A stretch of DNA of 64,000 nucleotides, from assembly GCF_043641665.1 (NCBI RefSeq), contig NC_092192.1, positions 22,409,978-22,473,977 on the forward strand, given 5' to 3'. Numbering within the stretch: the first letter of the stretch is position 1; the number at the start of each line of letters is the position of its first letter. The position numbers and the translations under genes are program-made. Source of the DNA: Enoplosus armatus. Its lineage: Eukaryota; Chordata; Actinopteri; Centrarchiformes; Enoplosidae. Of this stretch, positions 47,690 through 58,435 are shown in pieces. A model generated the notes under the pieces. It saw nothing but the letters and a program-made list of their open reading frames with translations, was not told the DNA's origin and did not search any database.

Positions 47690-47890
47690 CTAATCTTCAT
47701 GTTTGATTCCAGTACAAGGGACCGGTGACACTATTAATCAAGACATAATTAACGAGGCTGTACTTCCCAAATGTGCTGATGACAGTGCCTCTAATCATCT
47801 GGGCGAGGGTGCGAAGGGGAGCCTGGCAGGTCGTCTCATGTGACCTGCCATTCGCTCGCACCTTAAAGGATGAGGCTGGCGGCTTTTTTT
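47690..47890. promoter_or_regulatory. Candidate conserved non-coding element E
   Basis: This 200-base segment contains CACTATTAATCAAGACATAATTAACGAGG and TGATGACAGTGCCTCTAATCATCTGG (each given in part at 47727-47757 and 47776-47801) and no simple repeats. TGATGACAG resembles a TALE (PBX/MEIS-PREP) composite site. Inference from motif density. Confidence 0.35.
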
Positions 47891-48010
47891 TACGGCTTGC
47901 CTTATTGTCAACAAATCTCACGGGAGTGAAAACCAGCAAGGTGTTAGTCCGTCCCTCAGTACTTTCTGACTTCCCTGTCTGTGGCTCTCACACCAAAACC
48001 GGTATGAGCT

Positions 48011-48430
48011 CCGTCGGCGTGTCGGCCCGCCACTTTGGTCCAGACCGACACTGCTGGATAGATTGGCGCGACAGTCGTGTTCCCCAGAGGATGAACCCTC
48101 CTCACTTTGGTGATCTCCTCACTTTCCCTCCACCGGTTGGATGTTGGAAATTTGGCTCAGGCATTCGCGTTCCCCTAAGGATGAGTTGCAATCGCTTTGG
48201 TGGTCCTCATCCAACGCCCAAAACTGAAATGTGTGTGTGTGTGTTTGGTTTATGACCGAACAATAATAATAATAATTGCATTCCCGTCCTCCTCGGCTGT
48301 ACCTTGTGTTGAGTGCTAATTAGCGAATGTTAGCATGCTAACATGCTAAACTAAGATGGCGAACACGGTAAGCAATACCTGTCAGCATGTTAGCGTCGTC
48401 ACTGTGTGTTAGCATGCTGACATTAGCATT
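48011..48430 (+). mobile_element. Teleost dispersed repeat R1, copy 1
   Basis: Ordered words match a repeat I recall from many teleosts: CCACTTTGGTCCAGACC, TTCCCCAGAGGATGAA, CACTTTGGTGATC, GTTCCCCTAAGGATGA, GTTTATGACC, GTGCTAATTAGCGAATG, TTAGCATGCTAACATGC, AAACTAAGATGGCGAACA and GTTAGCATGCTGACATTAGC. It is non-coding and partly diverged, with a (GT)n insertion near 48230. Related fragments lie at 52457-52690 and 58801-58874. Confidence 0.65.
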
Positions 48431-48528
48431 GTTGTACCTGCAGGTAGTCCTGGAGCAGCTGGGCACTGTAGTTTTTAGCAAACGCTACTCAGACAGAAGT
48501 AGTATGTACGGCAGCAGGCAGGACACTT

Positions 48529-48609
48529 TATCCATTCGTCCAATATCTATAACCGCTTATCCCTAGAGGGTTTTGGGGGGGGGGGGGGCTGGAGCCGATC
48601 CCAACAGCT
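48529..48609 (-). mobile_element. SINE-like repeat, reversed 3' end
   Basis: ATCCATTCGTCC, TCTATAACCGCTTATCCC and GGGGCTGGAGCCGATCCCAA are the reversed 3' part of a teleost repeat whose forward form ends 'AGGATAAGCGG ... (GGAT)n'. A G14 run interrupts it. The plus-oriented relative lies at 62397-62551. Confidence 0.55.
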
Positions 48610-51207
48610 TGGTCTTTTTATTGGATTTGTTGACAACAAGAAAAAAACACAGAATATCACTTTAATGAATATGGCTTGAGAGGGATGTTCCACTACACAT
48701 CATCTCATCCGTGGTTCTCCGAGCCTTTTTGCACCATGCAGACGCTGTTGCAGTGCTATTTTTGTTGGCGGAGGGGAGCGCAATGTTGGCACTCTCCGCC
48801 CACCCCCACCCCACCCACCCGCCTCCCAGGAATGTGTGTGTTCATGTGCCTGTATGAGTGTGTGTGTGTGTGTGTGTTTGTTTTAGGAAATGATGCAGCG
48901 CCAGTTTGTGTAAATTTATCCACGACAGAGCTGAAACAAAAATAAGTTCAGCGAAGCAGGTCCGACAAACCGCTCGGTCGCCACGCGCCGTGTTTGCCAT
49001 GTGTGCGCGGTGCATGTAGTGGAGCATGTCCGTGTTCTTATTATCATTTCTTATGTAGGAGGATTGGGGAGCGTGCTGCAGCCTGCTGGGAGGGAAAGAA
49101 ACCTCCACGCTGGCATATTTGAGCTGTAGCTAATGGGAAGCCGCTCTCACATTCATGGGGGCTCACTCGGATGTTTTTGGCATTTGACTTTACAGTAAAG
49201 AGGATCTCTGTAAAAACCAAGGAGATCCATCGATTACTGCTATGAACATGTAGCACGGCGATCAATCACATCATCGCTCTTCTATGCACTGATGAAAATC
49301 CCCAATACCCATCTGATTTACAGTACTGTATTAAGGCACATGTTAAGTAGCTCTGCTGTCCGTGTTCCCTTTTATTTACCCACCTCCTGTTAATAATCCA
49401 ATCCAGTGCCTGTGGTACAGCTACTAGGATGCAGCTGTCACCTCGCTGGGAACGCTACGAACCCCTGTGCGATCTGAACAATCGTTAAAACGCAACGCAA
49501 AAGAAAAGTTTTAGTCATAATTTCAAGTCAGTGCTTTGCATGAGTTGTATGGGTCAATATTTAAATGTTTAAGAAAAAGGAAGGAAATCATCATTGTGCT
49601 GCAGAATCATGTTCAAGATAAAAACAAATTGTGAGTTAAATCCTACATTTGTGGGGGGGGGGTTAGCTTTGACGCATGATTTGCATTAACTGAATTGAAG
49701 AAGCATGAATATGAACGTCCATGGGTTTTTTTTCTACTTTTTATTACGTAAAAAAAGGTTAAAACTCAGGTACCTCTTGATACAGATGATTAAAGATGGT
49801 ACAGTCATTTACCTGCAGCCTGAATATTCTTTTCATCCTTGTCTTGTATGTTTAGCCTCTTCAGAAAAAAAAAACTCACCTCATTATAAAAAGGGCTTTT
49901 AGCTATGCTAATAAGGTTTATTTGCATGCAAACCACCTGTCCTTGGGGAATTACAAAAATTTCCCACTGTACTGTGCTGTTTTACCACTATCCATTTTAC
50001 TTGAGACTTTAATCTAATTTTTTTTTTTTGTTTTTTTTTTAAAGCAGAGAAGGAACACAATCAAACTGGAATCCGTAATATCCAAACAAACATTTGCATA
50101 AATACAAAAGAAAACAAGGATTGCAGTCAGATTGGAGCACTGACGCCATTGTCGGCAGCTGGAAAGAAAGCGGCGAATCTTGCAAAGTGTCGCACCCGAG
50201 GGAAATCCCTGCGTCTTCATTATGACTGTGGGGGCCCATTTGAATATGTGAAGGACGTTCATTAAGAAGTTCGGTGCGAAAGAATAAACCCGGAAAAGGT
50301 TATAGATTTAAATTCAAGCACAAAATGTCACCGGAAATTGATGAGGACGAGTCAAGTCGAGCCAGTGAGTGAGAAGAGGAAACAAAAAAACAAAACAAAA
50401 AAAAAGGCCAAAGGACTCGATGTTCTTCCTGAAAGTAGCGTTGCGTTCACAATGATGATGAAAGCTTATTGATTCATTAAAAGACGCGAAAGCAAAAAAT
50501 CTTCGACTTTTCTTTTTCGGTTTCCTTCCACTGAGCTGCTGAAGGATGAAGTTGCCTCGTGCAGATTTAATCTCGTGAGATCGCGAAACAGATTCTGCTC
50601 CTTACACAATTTGTTTCGAGCTGACGACATCACGGCTTGTGATTATCTAAACGATTTCCCCCCCTCGCTCGACGGCCAGCTCGTTTGTTGTTTTTTTTTC
50701 CTCTGTGTGTTATTTCAACAACAGAACATCTCGCTCGGAGCCTCTCGCTCCGGCGTTTGCGACGCGGTGCAACGCTGAGGAACTTCCCGAACCCTGCTCG
50801 TAAACCCCCCCCCCCCCCCAAAAAAAACTGCCACTTTTCGCCGCGTTCGACCCCTTGCCCGAACGCGGCGCTAACGACGTCCACAACAATGTGGAAATGT
50901 CCTTCGCCGAGCTTCAAATCCATGCCTCGTCCGTCTTGTGGGCGAGGATGAGTCCAATCAACGAGAGCAGATGAATAAATGATACTAGCATGAATTGTAA
51001 GTGTGGGCTGGCGAGGAGGAGCAGGGTGTAGCGAGGCGCTGGGGTTTGGAGGGAGGGCTTCTGGCTCAGGTTAATGAGGTGGTCTGGGAGTGTGGACTGG
51101 GTCCTGACTGCGGTATACGTGGAGCTCACTTTAGCCTGGGGGGGATTTGTAGCCTTAAGACCACTGGTGAGACTATCTTCGCCTGCGGCTGTGTATGCAC
51201 TTGCGCC

Positions 51208-51240
<33 letters not shown>

Positions 51241-51370
51241 TGTGGCGAGAGACAGTGTGTGTGATATTGCCCTCAGGATGACACTGGTTGAAGCTTTGCT
51301 ATCTCTGTGTGTTTAATGTTGGCATTTGTGCATTAATATACATGCCTATGTTTGCATGCATGCCCATTCC

Positions 51371-51412
<42 letters not shown>

Positions 51413-52456
51413 ATGTTTGCACTCTGAGCCGTGTGTTTTCCCGATTTCTGTGTTGAGTCTGACCGCAAATAATGTGTACACAGCCGCCCCCACCACCACC
51501 ACCAATCTCATTACCATTCCACCCTTTCCCTCCACCATTTTACTCAACGCCCCCCCATCAAGGCCTCGCCTCCCGGTGTTTGCATTGTAAATCAGGCCTG
51601 ACAATAAGGCGATGATTAGATCCTACTCATATTCAAAAACACCTGATTTATTCATTCATCTGCCTCCCTTGCAGGGCATCAAGCTGCATAATATCTGACC
51701 AAGGTGACAGACCCACTTCCAAATGTTATTCATTGCATTTGCAGGTCAGCCTCTTAACCAACGAGCTCGAGCAGGAAAAGATCCAATGAGGTTTTGATGG
51801 GACGGACGTGAATCTCAAACTCCTCTCCTTCACGGGCCACACACGTGACATATACCGGATCAGGTCTCGGGAATGGGCTAACGTGCTGTCACGGTTTCCA
51901 ACATTTGGGGACTGGATTTTGGATCTAGCCTTGAGTGTAAAACTGTGATACGCTGTCCTAGTTTTCATGAATATGCGAAAGACATTATTTATGGAAAGCT
52001 TTAGGGATCCTAGAAGCGGATCCAATTGATCACTAGTTCAGTCAGACAAGCCTTTGCATTGTTGTTGTTTAAGAAATTGGCATCGTGGGGCTATTTCTTG
52101 TTTTTTTTAAGAAAGTATTAGGTGGGTAATGAAAGCAAAAAGGGGGCTGCCCGTCACGTGACTCTGAGAGGCTTTCGCAAGTTATTTGAAAGCAGCATGG
52201 AGAATTTTTGAAATGCCCTAAGAAGAGCTCGCTTGGCAATCAATACTAAGTGAAGTAAATAAATGTGCACATAAATATCAACCCGATTTATTTTGAGGTT
52301 GTCAGTCGGTGGATCAGTGCTTTAAATGAGAGTCAAACTGAATGAGAATCTGCAGGGTTCAGGCGGGCTGCCGGTGCTTTATCCTCCGTCCACGCGCCCC
52401 CCCCCCCCTCCACCAAAACAGACATATATAAGTACAAAAATAAAATCAAAACTCAT
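48610..52456. other. pknox2 intron 1, mixed block
   Basis: GT tracts lie at 48858-48878, 51211-51237 and 51373-51410. A palindromic TTTGCATGCAAA is at 49921-49932 and T/A runs at 50019-50043. 50440-50950 has CpG-bearing sequence and a C14 run near 50805. No exon is recognised. Confidence 0.4.
51373..51410 (+). repeat. (TG)19 microsatellite
   Basis: A pure TG tract of 38 bases, with another GT tract 135 bases upstream (51211-51237). Confidence 0.97.
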
Positions 52457-52690
52457 CATCTAGCGCCACCGTCAGGCCAAACTTTGACTATTCCTGGCAC
52501 GCTGGCTTATGACCAAACACCTGAAACACTAATGACGTCCCCATCAACCTCAGCTGCATGTGCTAAACTACGTGACAATGGTTTGATTATTATGCCTCCT
52601 GAACATTAACACGTTGGCATGCCGACATTAGCATTTAGCTCAAAGCACCACTGTGCAGCCTCACAGGGCCACTTGCATGGTGGTGCATAT
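52457..52690 (+). mobile_element. Teleost dispersed repeat R1, copy 2 (truncated)
   Basis: ATCTAGCGCCACCGTCAGG, CTTATGACCAAACACCTG, ACTAATGACGTCCCCATCA, CCTCAGCTGCATGTGC, then GGCATGCCGACATTAGCATT and TAGCTCAAAGCACCACTGTG follow the order of R1. The middle is deleted or diverged relative to copy 1, but this copy extends further at its right end. Confidence 0.6.
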
Positions 52691-53060
52691 ACATATATAT
52701 ATATGTATATGTTCATTCTATCATGCAGGGATGCAAAGACTCATCATACTGCATCAACCTCCACTCTAATCATCACCCACCCTTGGTTTGGTAGGAGAGT
52801 GAGTTGAGTTGTGCTCAAGAGCGCTATAAAAATCAGAACATCACAGGCCCCAGTCGCATCAAACAGCCGAGTCACCAGCGTGGTTATTTTCAGTTTTTAC
52901 GTGAGGATTGAATCCACCTGTCTCTGTCAGCCCCCCGCCACCTCCGCTCACTGCCGCGCTAGTCTGATTTTGCAGAGTGAAAGTGTGGATAATTCGACAC
53001 GAGAGAGTCACATCTTCGTCTACCACGGCTCTGCTTTTAATGAACTAGTGCAAAGAAACA

Positions 53061-53082
53061 CCCCCCCCCCCCCCCCCCCCCC
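53061..53082 (+). repeat. C22 homopolymer
   Basis: An uninterrupted run of 22 C. Confidence 0.9.
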
Positions 53083-53390
53083 ACGCCAGGTCACAATCTG
53101 GAGTGAGAGAAGTGTTCTCCGTGACGCTGCTTTCTGTTGTTTGAAATCACGCGGAGGATCAGTTCGGTTTTTTTTTCCTCTCGCTTTGCAGCAGGAAGCA
53201 TTCACCCGTTCAACGTTTCATAGAAGTTCAACGCTGCGCAAATGAAGTCACCTTCAAACCAAAAGCAGACGAGAACAAAACAAACAAAAACCCGCTTTGG
53301 ACATGGTTGAAAGTGTGGAGGCCAGAGGCAGTGATCACATCGTATGTGACCAGATAGGGATTTTTTTTCATTCCAGTGCCCGGGGTAAAC

Positions 53391-53415
53391 GGGGGGGGGG
53401 GGGGGGGGGGGGGGG
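53391..53415 (+). repeat. G25 homopolymer
   Basis: An uninterrupted run of 25 G. It lies 300 bases from the C22 run, so the two could pair as a long inverted repeat. Confidence 0.9.
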
Positions 53416-54049
53416 TGAAACTGCAGCCACGCCACTGACTAACCTTACATCAATACAGCAAGGAGGCTCATTCTGTGCCTGAGAATTGTCGGAAAATTGA
53501 ATGCTGAATAGAAGTGTTTCTTTACCGCCCGGAATCCGATGAAAGAGCGCGACTGCCTCCAATCCAAATTCACAAAACCCTTTGATGTTTGTTGGAATAA
53601 TTTTATGCCTACTTCTCATTTTCCATTTTATGCTTGCTTTTGAATTTTGATTGCGACTACAGGCACTTTTCAATTGATATGCATTATGAACTCTGTAATA
53701 ATTCAAAGGCCTTTTGTTGAGGAACAAACATGTCATTTGTCCCCAAAATGAATTTTACCACTTATTGTGTAACCGTACACCTTTGGTGAGTTCAGGGAGA
53801 GTGGTTTTTTGGAGAGAGATTTCTACTCAGTGCTTTGTACTTAGTTTCATGAGGCGAGTTTTTTTTTGTTGTTGTTTCACTGTTGGAATTGAATGTCTTG
53901 TTTGTTGGCGCTTTTCGCAGTGTTCTTGTACGTACATTCACGCTCCAGCGGCCGTGGCATGGCGCGTATTATATCTGTGTGTGTGTGTGTATTTATGGAT
54001 GCACGATTGCCTGCTCAAATTTGGTGTTTGGTAGCTTGTTCCTTCGAGG

Positions 54050-54215
54050 GATGGCGAAACTTGAGAGGCCGCCTAAAATACTGTGCAGTAATTGGAATTG
54101 CTTTATCTTCGGTCTCATCAATTAATGTGCAATTTTCCATTTAATCACTAACACGCTCGCTGCATTTGCAATTAAAATGAGGGCTGATAACAGAGGAGAT
54201 GCCTTTCAGCTGATA
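54050..54215. promoter_or_regulatory. Candidate conserved non-coding element F
   Basis: Dense AATT/TAAT cores: CAGTAATTGGAATTGC, CATCAATTAATGTGCAATTT, CCATTTAATCAC and TTGCAATTAAAATGAGG, with no simple repeats. It lies about 2.1 kb upstream of the first pknox2 coding exon. Inference from composition. Confidence 0.35.
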
Positions 54216-54351
54216 CCAGTTGGAAGGAGAACAGAAACCCAAAGACGCAATCAGTACACAAAGTGACTCGCGGAGGGCGCGCGCGTGGCACACAAACAAG
54301 TGTGAACGCACACGGGGCGAACAGTCATGCTCGTGTAATGGCGCACTGGAT

Positions 54352-54352
<1 letters not shown>

Positions 54353-54387
<35 letters not shown>
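54353..54387 (+). repeat. (CA)17 microsatellite
   Basis: A pure CA tract of 35 bases. Confidence 0.97.
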
Positions 54388-54389
<2 letters not shown>

Positions 54390-54615
54390 GTGCACAAGCG
54401 CAGTGTGACGCGATGGAACATGCAGATGCGCCGCCAAAACCCCCAAATTAGAACTCGTCGATGGAACTAAACCGTCACTTAACATCAAAATGTTGGCAGC
54501 AGTGGTGGATTCAGACGCCACTCGAATGGGAGGAGGGGTCTCAGCCAGTTGTCTTGTGTCTTGACTTTTCCACTCAGAGACGCTGCCAGGGTCTGGGGTC
54601 TGGGGGCTGGGGGGC

Positions 54616-54635
54616 GGGGGGGGGGGGGGGGGGGG
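54616..54635 (+). repeat. G20 homopolymer in a G-rich stretch
   Basis: A run of 20 G preceded by several G4-G6 tracts (54588-54614), so the whole segment is quadruplex-prone. Confidence 0.88.
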
Positions 54636-54639
54636 TGTC

Positions 54640-56276
54640 TCAGTGGGGGATGAGCTCACTGGCGGGGAACGTCTGTTGTGCATTGTCCTGATTCTGAGGA
54701 GAGGGATGAGATGTTCCTGTCACTTCCTGTCTGGCAGCGGGAACCTGAAAACGACCCAACGACGCGGGGCTCAACGCACAGATGTGCGAGACTACAGGAG
54801 GGGCGTACAGCAGTGGGGGTTTTTATAGAGTGCCGCCCCTGCAATATCCGTACGTGTATCAGTGATACTCCTTTTTACATTCTTGTAAAACAACATTTGG
54901 TTGCTAAAGTTCTTTGTCATCAGGCCGGAACTTTGCAGCTCGGAGTCACGTCCTGCAAATCCTCGGCTTTCGTGGCCAGGTGGATTTACCGCACATTGAT
55001 GTTTCCTGCGGCGTCGGCTCTGAGCGGATGTCGCAACCGGTGCAGAGGTTCTTCACTCAGATGTTCCAGTTCCATTTCACGAGCTTATGATCAAGCGTTT
55101 TCCTCCGGGTCAATACCGTTTCAGCCCGACTGCTCCAGTCCACCGTAACTGCCGCCTGTCTTTCATGGCCGCACAAGGCTGAATGTGGCTGAATGTGGCT
55201 GAATGTGGCATTATGGGGCTCCCCCCCCCAATAAGTCCAGTGGTGCGAGGTGTCCAGCAAACATTTGGGCTGTGAAGAAATGTTGATTTGACTGTCTGGA
55301 TACGTGTATAAAGCAGCAAATACACAGATGAGTAAGATCAGGGCTTACATTTATGTTTTATAATGCTTTAAATGATAAAGTTTACCCCCACACCTATCAA
55401 AACACCCCCCCCCCCGCCTTAGGTGAAATAGCTAATTTACAGGATATTTTCATGCAGCGTATACACATAGGTTATATGTAGCTTCAGGATGGCGCACCTG
55501 CTGTGCTGGCCTATAGTAAGTTGCAGCAATGGTAGGGGGTCTGTGTGTGTGTGTCTGTGTGTAATGTACCCCTGAACCAATTAGCTCCTTCAGTGGGGGT
55601 GGGGGCCAACGGTTACAGCGGTGTTCCGCAGGGTACAGCCCTCAGCCCTGTGGGGTCCCGGCCAATAGCAATTAGCCCGTCAACAAGAGCCCTAATTAGC
55701 CCTCTTGATTGGCTCGGTGGCAGCGCAGCGACAGCACCGGCAGAAAACACATAGAGGCGACCAAGGTGACTCCACCACGACGCGTTGCTTTAAAGCCAGC
55801 TGTACTGTAATTAGTAAACAAGCATAGCTGTCAGTAATTGGTAAACAAGTAGTCGGGTTTGTTTGCGGTGTCATTATGAACCTGCTGGTATGTAAAGTAT
55901 TTCTGTAAAGGAGTCCGTGATTGAGTCTGCGCCGCTTTGTTTTCTTTCTGCTTGGTGGCATTGTTAGATCACCACCGTATTAATACATCATCCCGGCTGC
56001 TCTGTCAGCTCGACGCGATACATGCGGTGGGAGACCGAGGGGAAGTGGAGCAAAGAAATGAATTAGTAAACGGAGACGGGGGAAAAAAAAGGGGAAGTGA
56101 GACAGGGGAAGAGCAGGGATGCTGCGTGAGAATCTCATCTCCTATTATTTAATCATAGCAGCACCTGCTGGCTGCTGCTGTAATAGAATTTACAATCACT
56201 CCTTGCACTTGGTTTATGTTCCTGTGTTGTTGTTTCCCCCCTCCCCTCCCTCCCTCCCTCCCTTGTCTTTCCCCAG
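54640..56276. other. pknox2 intron 1, 3' end
   Basis: It contains a threefold 10-base tandem at 55178-55208, a paired CCAAT/homeodomain-core cluster at 55661-55713, C runs near 55223 and 55407, and a pyrimidine-rich tract (56236-56276) that forms the acceptor of the first coding exon. No other exon is supported. Confidence 0.45.
55178..55208 (+). repeat. Short tandem repeat, 10-base unit x3
   Basis: GCTGAATGTG is repeated three times without change. Confidence 0.92.
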
Positions 56277-56383
56277 TCTCAATGTGAAGCTATCCCATGA
56301 TGCAACATGTGTCCCCAGCACCTGCAGTGACAATGATGGCCACCCAGAGCGTTCCTCCACCATCGTACCAGGAGAGCCAACAG
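56277..56383 (+). CDS. pknox2: PKNOX2 (PREP2) homeobox protein, first coding exon
   Basis: The acceptor is a long pyrimidine tract ending TTTCCCCAG at 56276, and the donor is CAACAG|GTCAGAG. Bases 56277-56296 are 5' UTR; coding starts at 56297 and gives 29 residues opening MMQHVSPAPAVTMMATQSVP. Vertebrate PKNOX2 opens MMQHASPAPALTMMATQNVP, so the gene and the start are secure. PKNOX1 differs in this region. PKNOX2 is a nuclear TALE-class homeodomain transcription factor that pairs with PBX proteins. Two Met doublets (1-2 and 13-14) give four in-frame starts, and the downstream one has the strongest Kozak context. A start-stop ATGTGA lies 9 bases upstream. Confidence 0.95.
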
Positions 56384-56910
56384 GTCAGAGGTTCCGTCAC
56401 GATTGAGCTCGGTGCACCTTCAGAATGAATGTCAAAGGCACTGAAATTTCGCCTTTCGTGTAACCACAAGCGGCGGGGGTCCTAACAAAGTTAGAACTGA
56501 TTGTTTGGATAGAGCTTCGTGTTTGGGTTACCTGTGCTCCTCCCCGCTGCTTTAAACTTGGGGCGAGGCTCCGTCGGACAAAGGTGATGTCATGTATTTC
56601 TGCGCACCAATGAGAGTTTAGCAGTCTCAAAGTTTGAATCATTATCAGATGACAGTTAATTAGTTTAAGCAGATTAGCTTTGAGTGTTAAACCCTTAATA
56701 AATAATGACTTAGAATGCCCCCCCCCCCCAAACTTGAAGTAAATTGTCACTTATTTAGCCCCGATTATTTCATTTATTTAAAGTTAGTACTTCAAATTTG
56801 AAAACCAAGCTTTCAGAACTTATTAAAACTCAATATGTAGAAATGTATTGAAGTGACAAAATACGGACATTACCATCATGCATTGTCATCACATCAAACG
56901 GGGAAATCAA

Positions 56911-56913
<3 letters not shown>

Positions 56914-56949
<36 letters not shown>
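56914..56949 (+). repeat. (TA)18 microsatellite
   Basis: A pure AT tract of about 36 bases. Confidence 0.97.
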
Positions 56950-56951
<2 letters not shown>

Positions 56952-57559
56952 GCCTATGTATAAACAACTATATCTTCCTTTTTTTGCCAAAAAGTTGTGT
57001 CTGACACAAAAAGATATATACACTACGCCATCTTTCATAGTGACGTCACTAATGTTTCGGGTCAGTTAAACCCCTTAGAGCTCCTGTGAGCAAACTCCAA
57101 TAACAGAAACCCAAACAGACCGGACACATTAGTTGGCATTCGGGAGGGGAAGTATATGTACCATGCTTCACAGCTGGGGTTCGAGGTGATAAAATAAATA
57201 TGTAAGTACCGTTTTGGTCAGAGCATTTGGGGTTAACTGCAGTAAAGTTCAAAGTGACTGCAGCAATATTAAAGTTAATATCACGAGATAAACGTCTCGA
57301 AAGGTCAGTATGAACAGTCAGTCGCCTGCACAGACACAATAGAAGTCTATACGAATGTTACAGTGGTAGCTTGAGAGAGAAAAAAAAAATGTCAGGATGC
57401 ACACAGTGATATTACTATAAACCAGCCGCTGAGCACCAAACACGGCTACGGGAACATCACACTGATTTTTCACGAGGCCGAATTGTGCTTTGTAATTGAG
57501 ACACGAGCGCGAGAGTGATACGTACTGTATGCTAAAGAGTAAGAACAAGAGGTCAAGCC

Positions 57560-57850
57560 CCAGCAACACGTAATGCCACCAACAGGTCAGCGTAATTAAT
57601 GGAGCCTGACTGAGGCTGGGCCCAGGCTTTGTCTAACACCTGTGGACCAGGGAGGCAGAGCAGGTTTCATCCGACCGCCTAACCCTCGTCCACACCACCT
57701 CTGTCTGCTTCTTTTTTTTTTTTGGCCCAGAGGATTAGTGCCAGGGGAGAGCTCCCGCGCTGCCGTCTGCGCGCTCGGCAAATGCAAATGAGAGCTAGTT
57801 AAGTGTGAAGAAGCTAATTTATTTCCCATTTGGTGCTGGGATTAAGACTT
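57560..57850. promoter_or_regulatory. Candidate conserved non-coding element G
   Basis: It includes GCGTAATTAATGGAGCC, a GCAAATGCAAATGAGAGC octamer-type core (57778-57795) and GAAGCTAATTTATTTCCC. One T12 run interrupts it near 57713. Inference from motif density. Confidence 0.33.
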
Positions 57851-58169
57851 GAAGCTTCCTTCCCACCCCACCCCGACTCAAAAAGAAAAAGAAAAGAAAA
57901 AAAAAAAGAAGAAGAAGAAGAAGAAGGCGGTGGGGGTTGTTCGACTCATTTCCTCAGAGAGACCGAAGGAGAGAGGAAAGTGGGGTAAAGGATGAAGAAG
58001 ACAACGGATCGTGTTGGTAGTAAAAAAAAAAAAAAAAAAAAAAAAAAAGCACGTCGCAAATAACATCAAGAGAAGTTAACAGACTCTCTAATGACTCCAG
58101 GCCGAAAAACCGCCACCGGTGCCGTGGTTCTTCAGAGCGGGGCAACGCAGCACGTGTGGCTCAGCAGTA

Positions 58170-58435
58170 TGGCCAGTTGTGAACACGCGGGCTCAGTTTG
58201 TGAAATGCTAATTGAATACTTATCATTTAACTGGAGTCTATACATATATATATATATGACCCGAGCATGCCTTGTTCAATTACCAAATCTATCCCATCTC
58301 ATTCCTTTCGCTTAACAGCTTCATTACAAGGCTGCTGACCTGTCAGGCAGCAATGATTCCTCGCAGCCTACAACCTCATTTGCAGTCTGTCGCCGTCAGA
58401 TGCATGTTGCACCTTATTGCCTTTGAAAAGTGATT
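58170..58435. promoter_or_regulatory. Candidate conserved non-coding element H
   Basis: AAATGCTAATTGAATACTTATC, CTTCATTACAAGGC, TGACCTGTCAGGCAGC (with TGACCTGTCA at 58338-58347) and GCAGCAATGATTCC, with only a short TA run inside. It lies 0.6-0.9 kb upstream of the second coding exon. Inference from composition. Confidence 0.33.

Larger units (their letters stand above)
52691..54040. other. pknox2 intron 1, homopolymer-rich block
   Basis: It holds C22 at 53061-53082 and G25 at 53391-53415, the latter the longest G run in the window. The surrounding sequence is unique, and no exon is visible. Confidence 0.4.

Noticed and set aside
51726..52025. A minus-strand frame of 99 codons
   Set aside because: Its composition is ordinary, but no family was recognised and there are no splice sites or repeats to support it.
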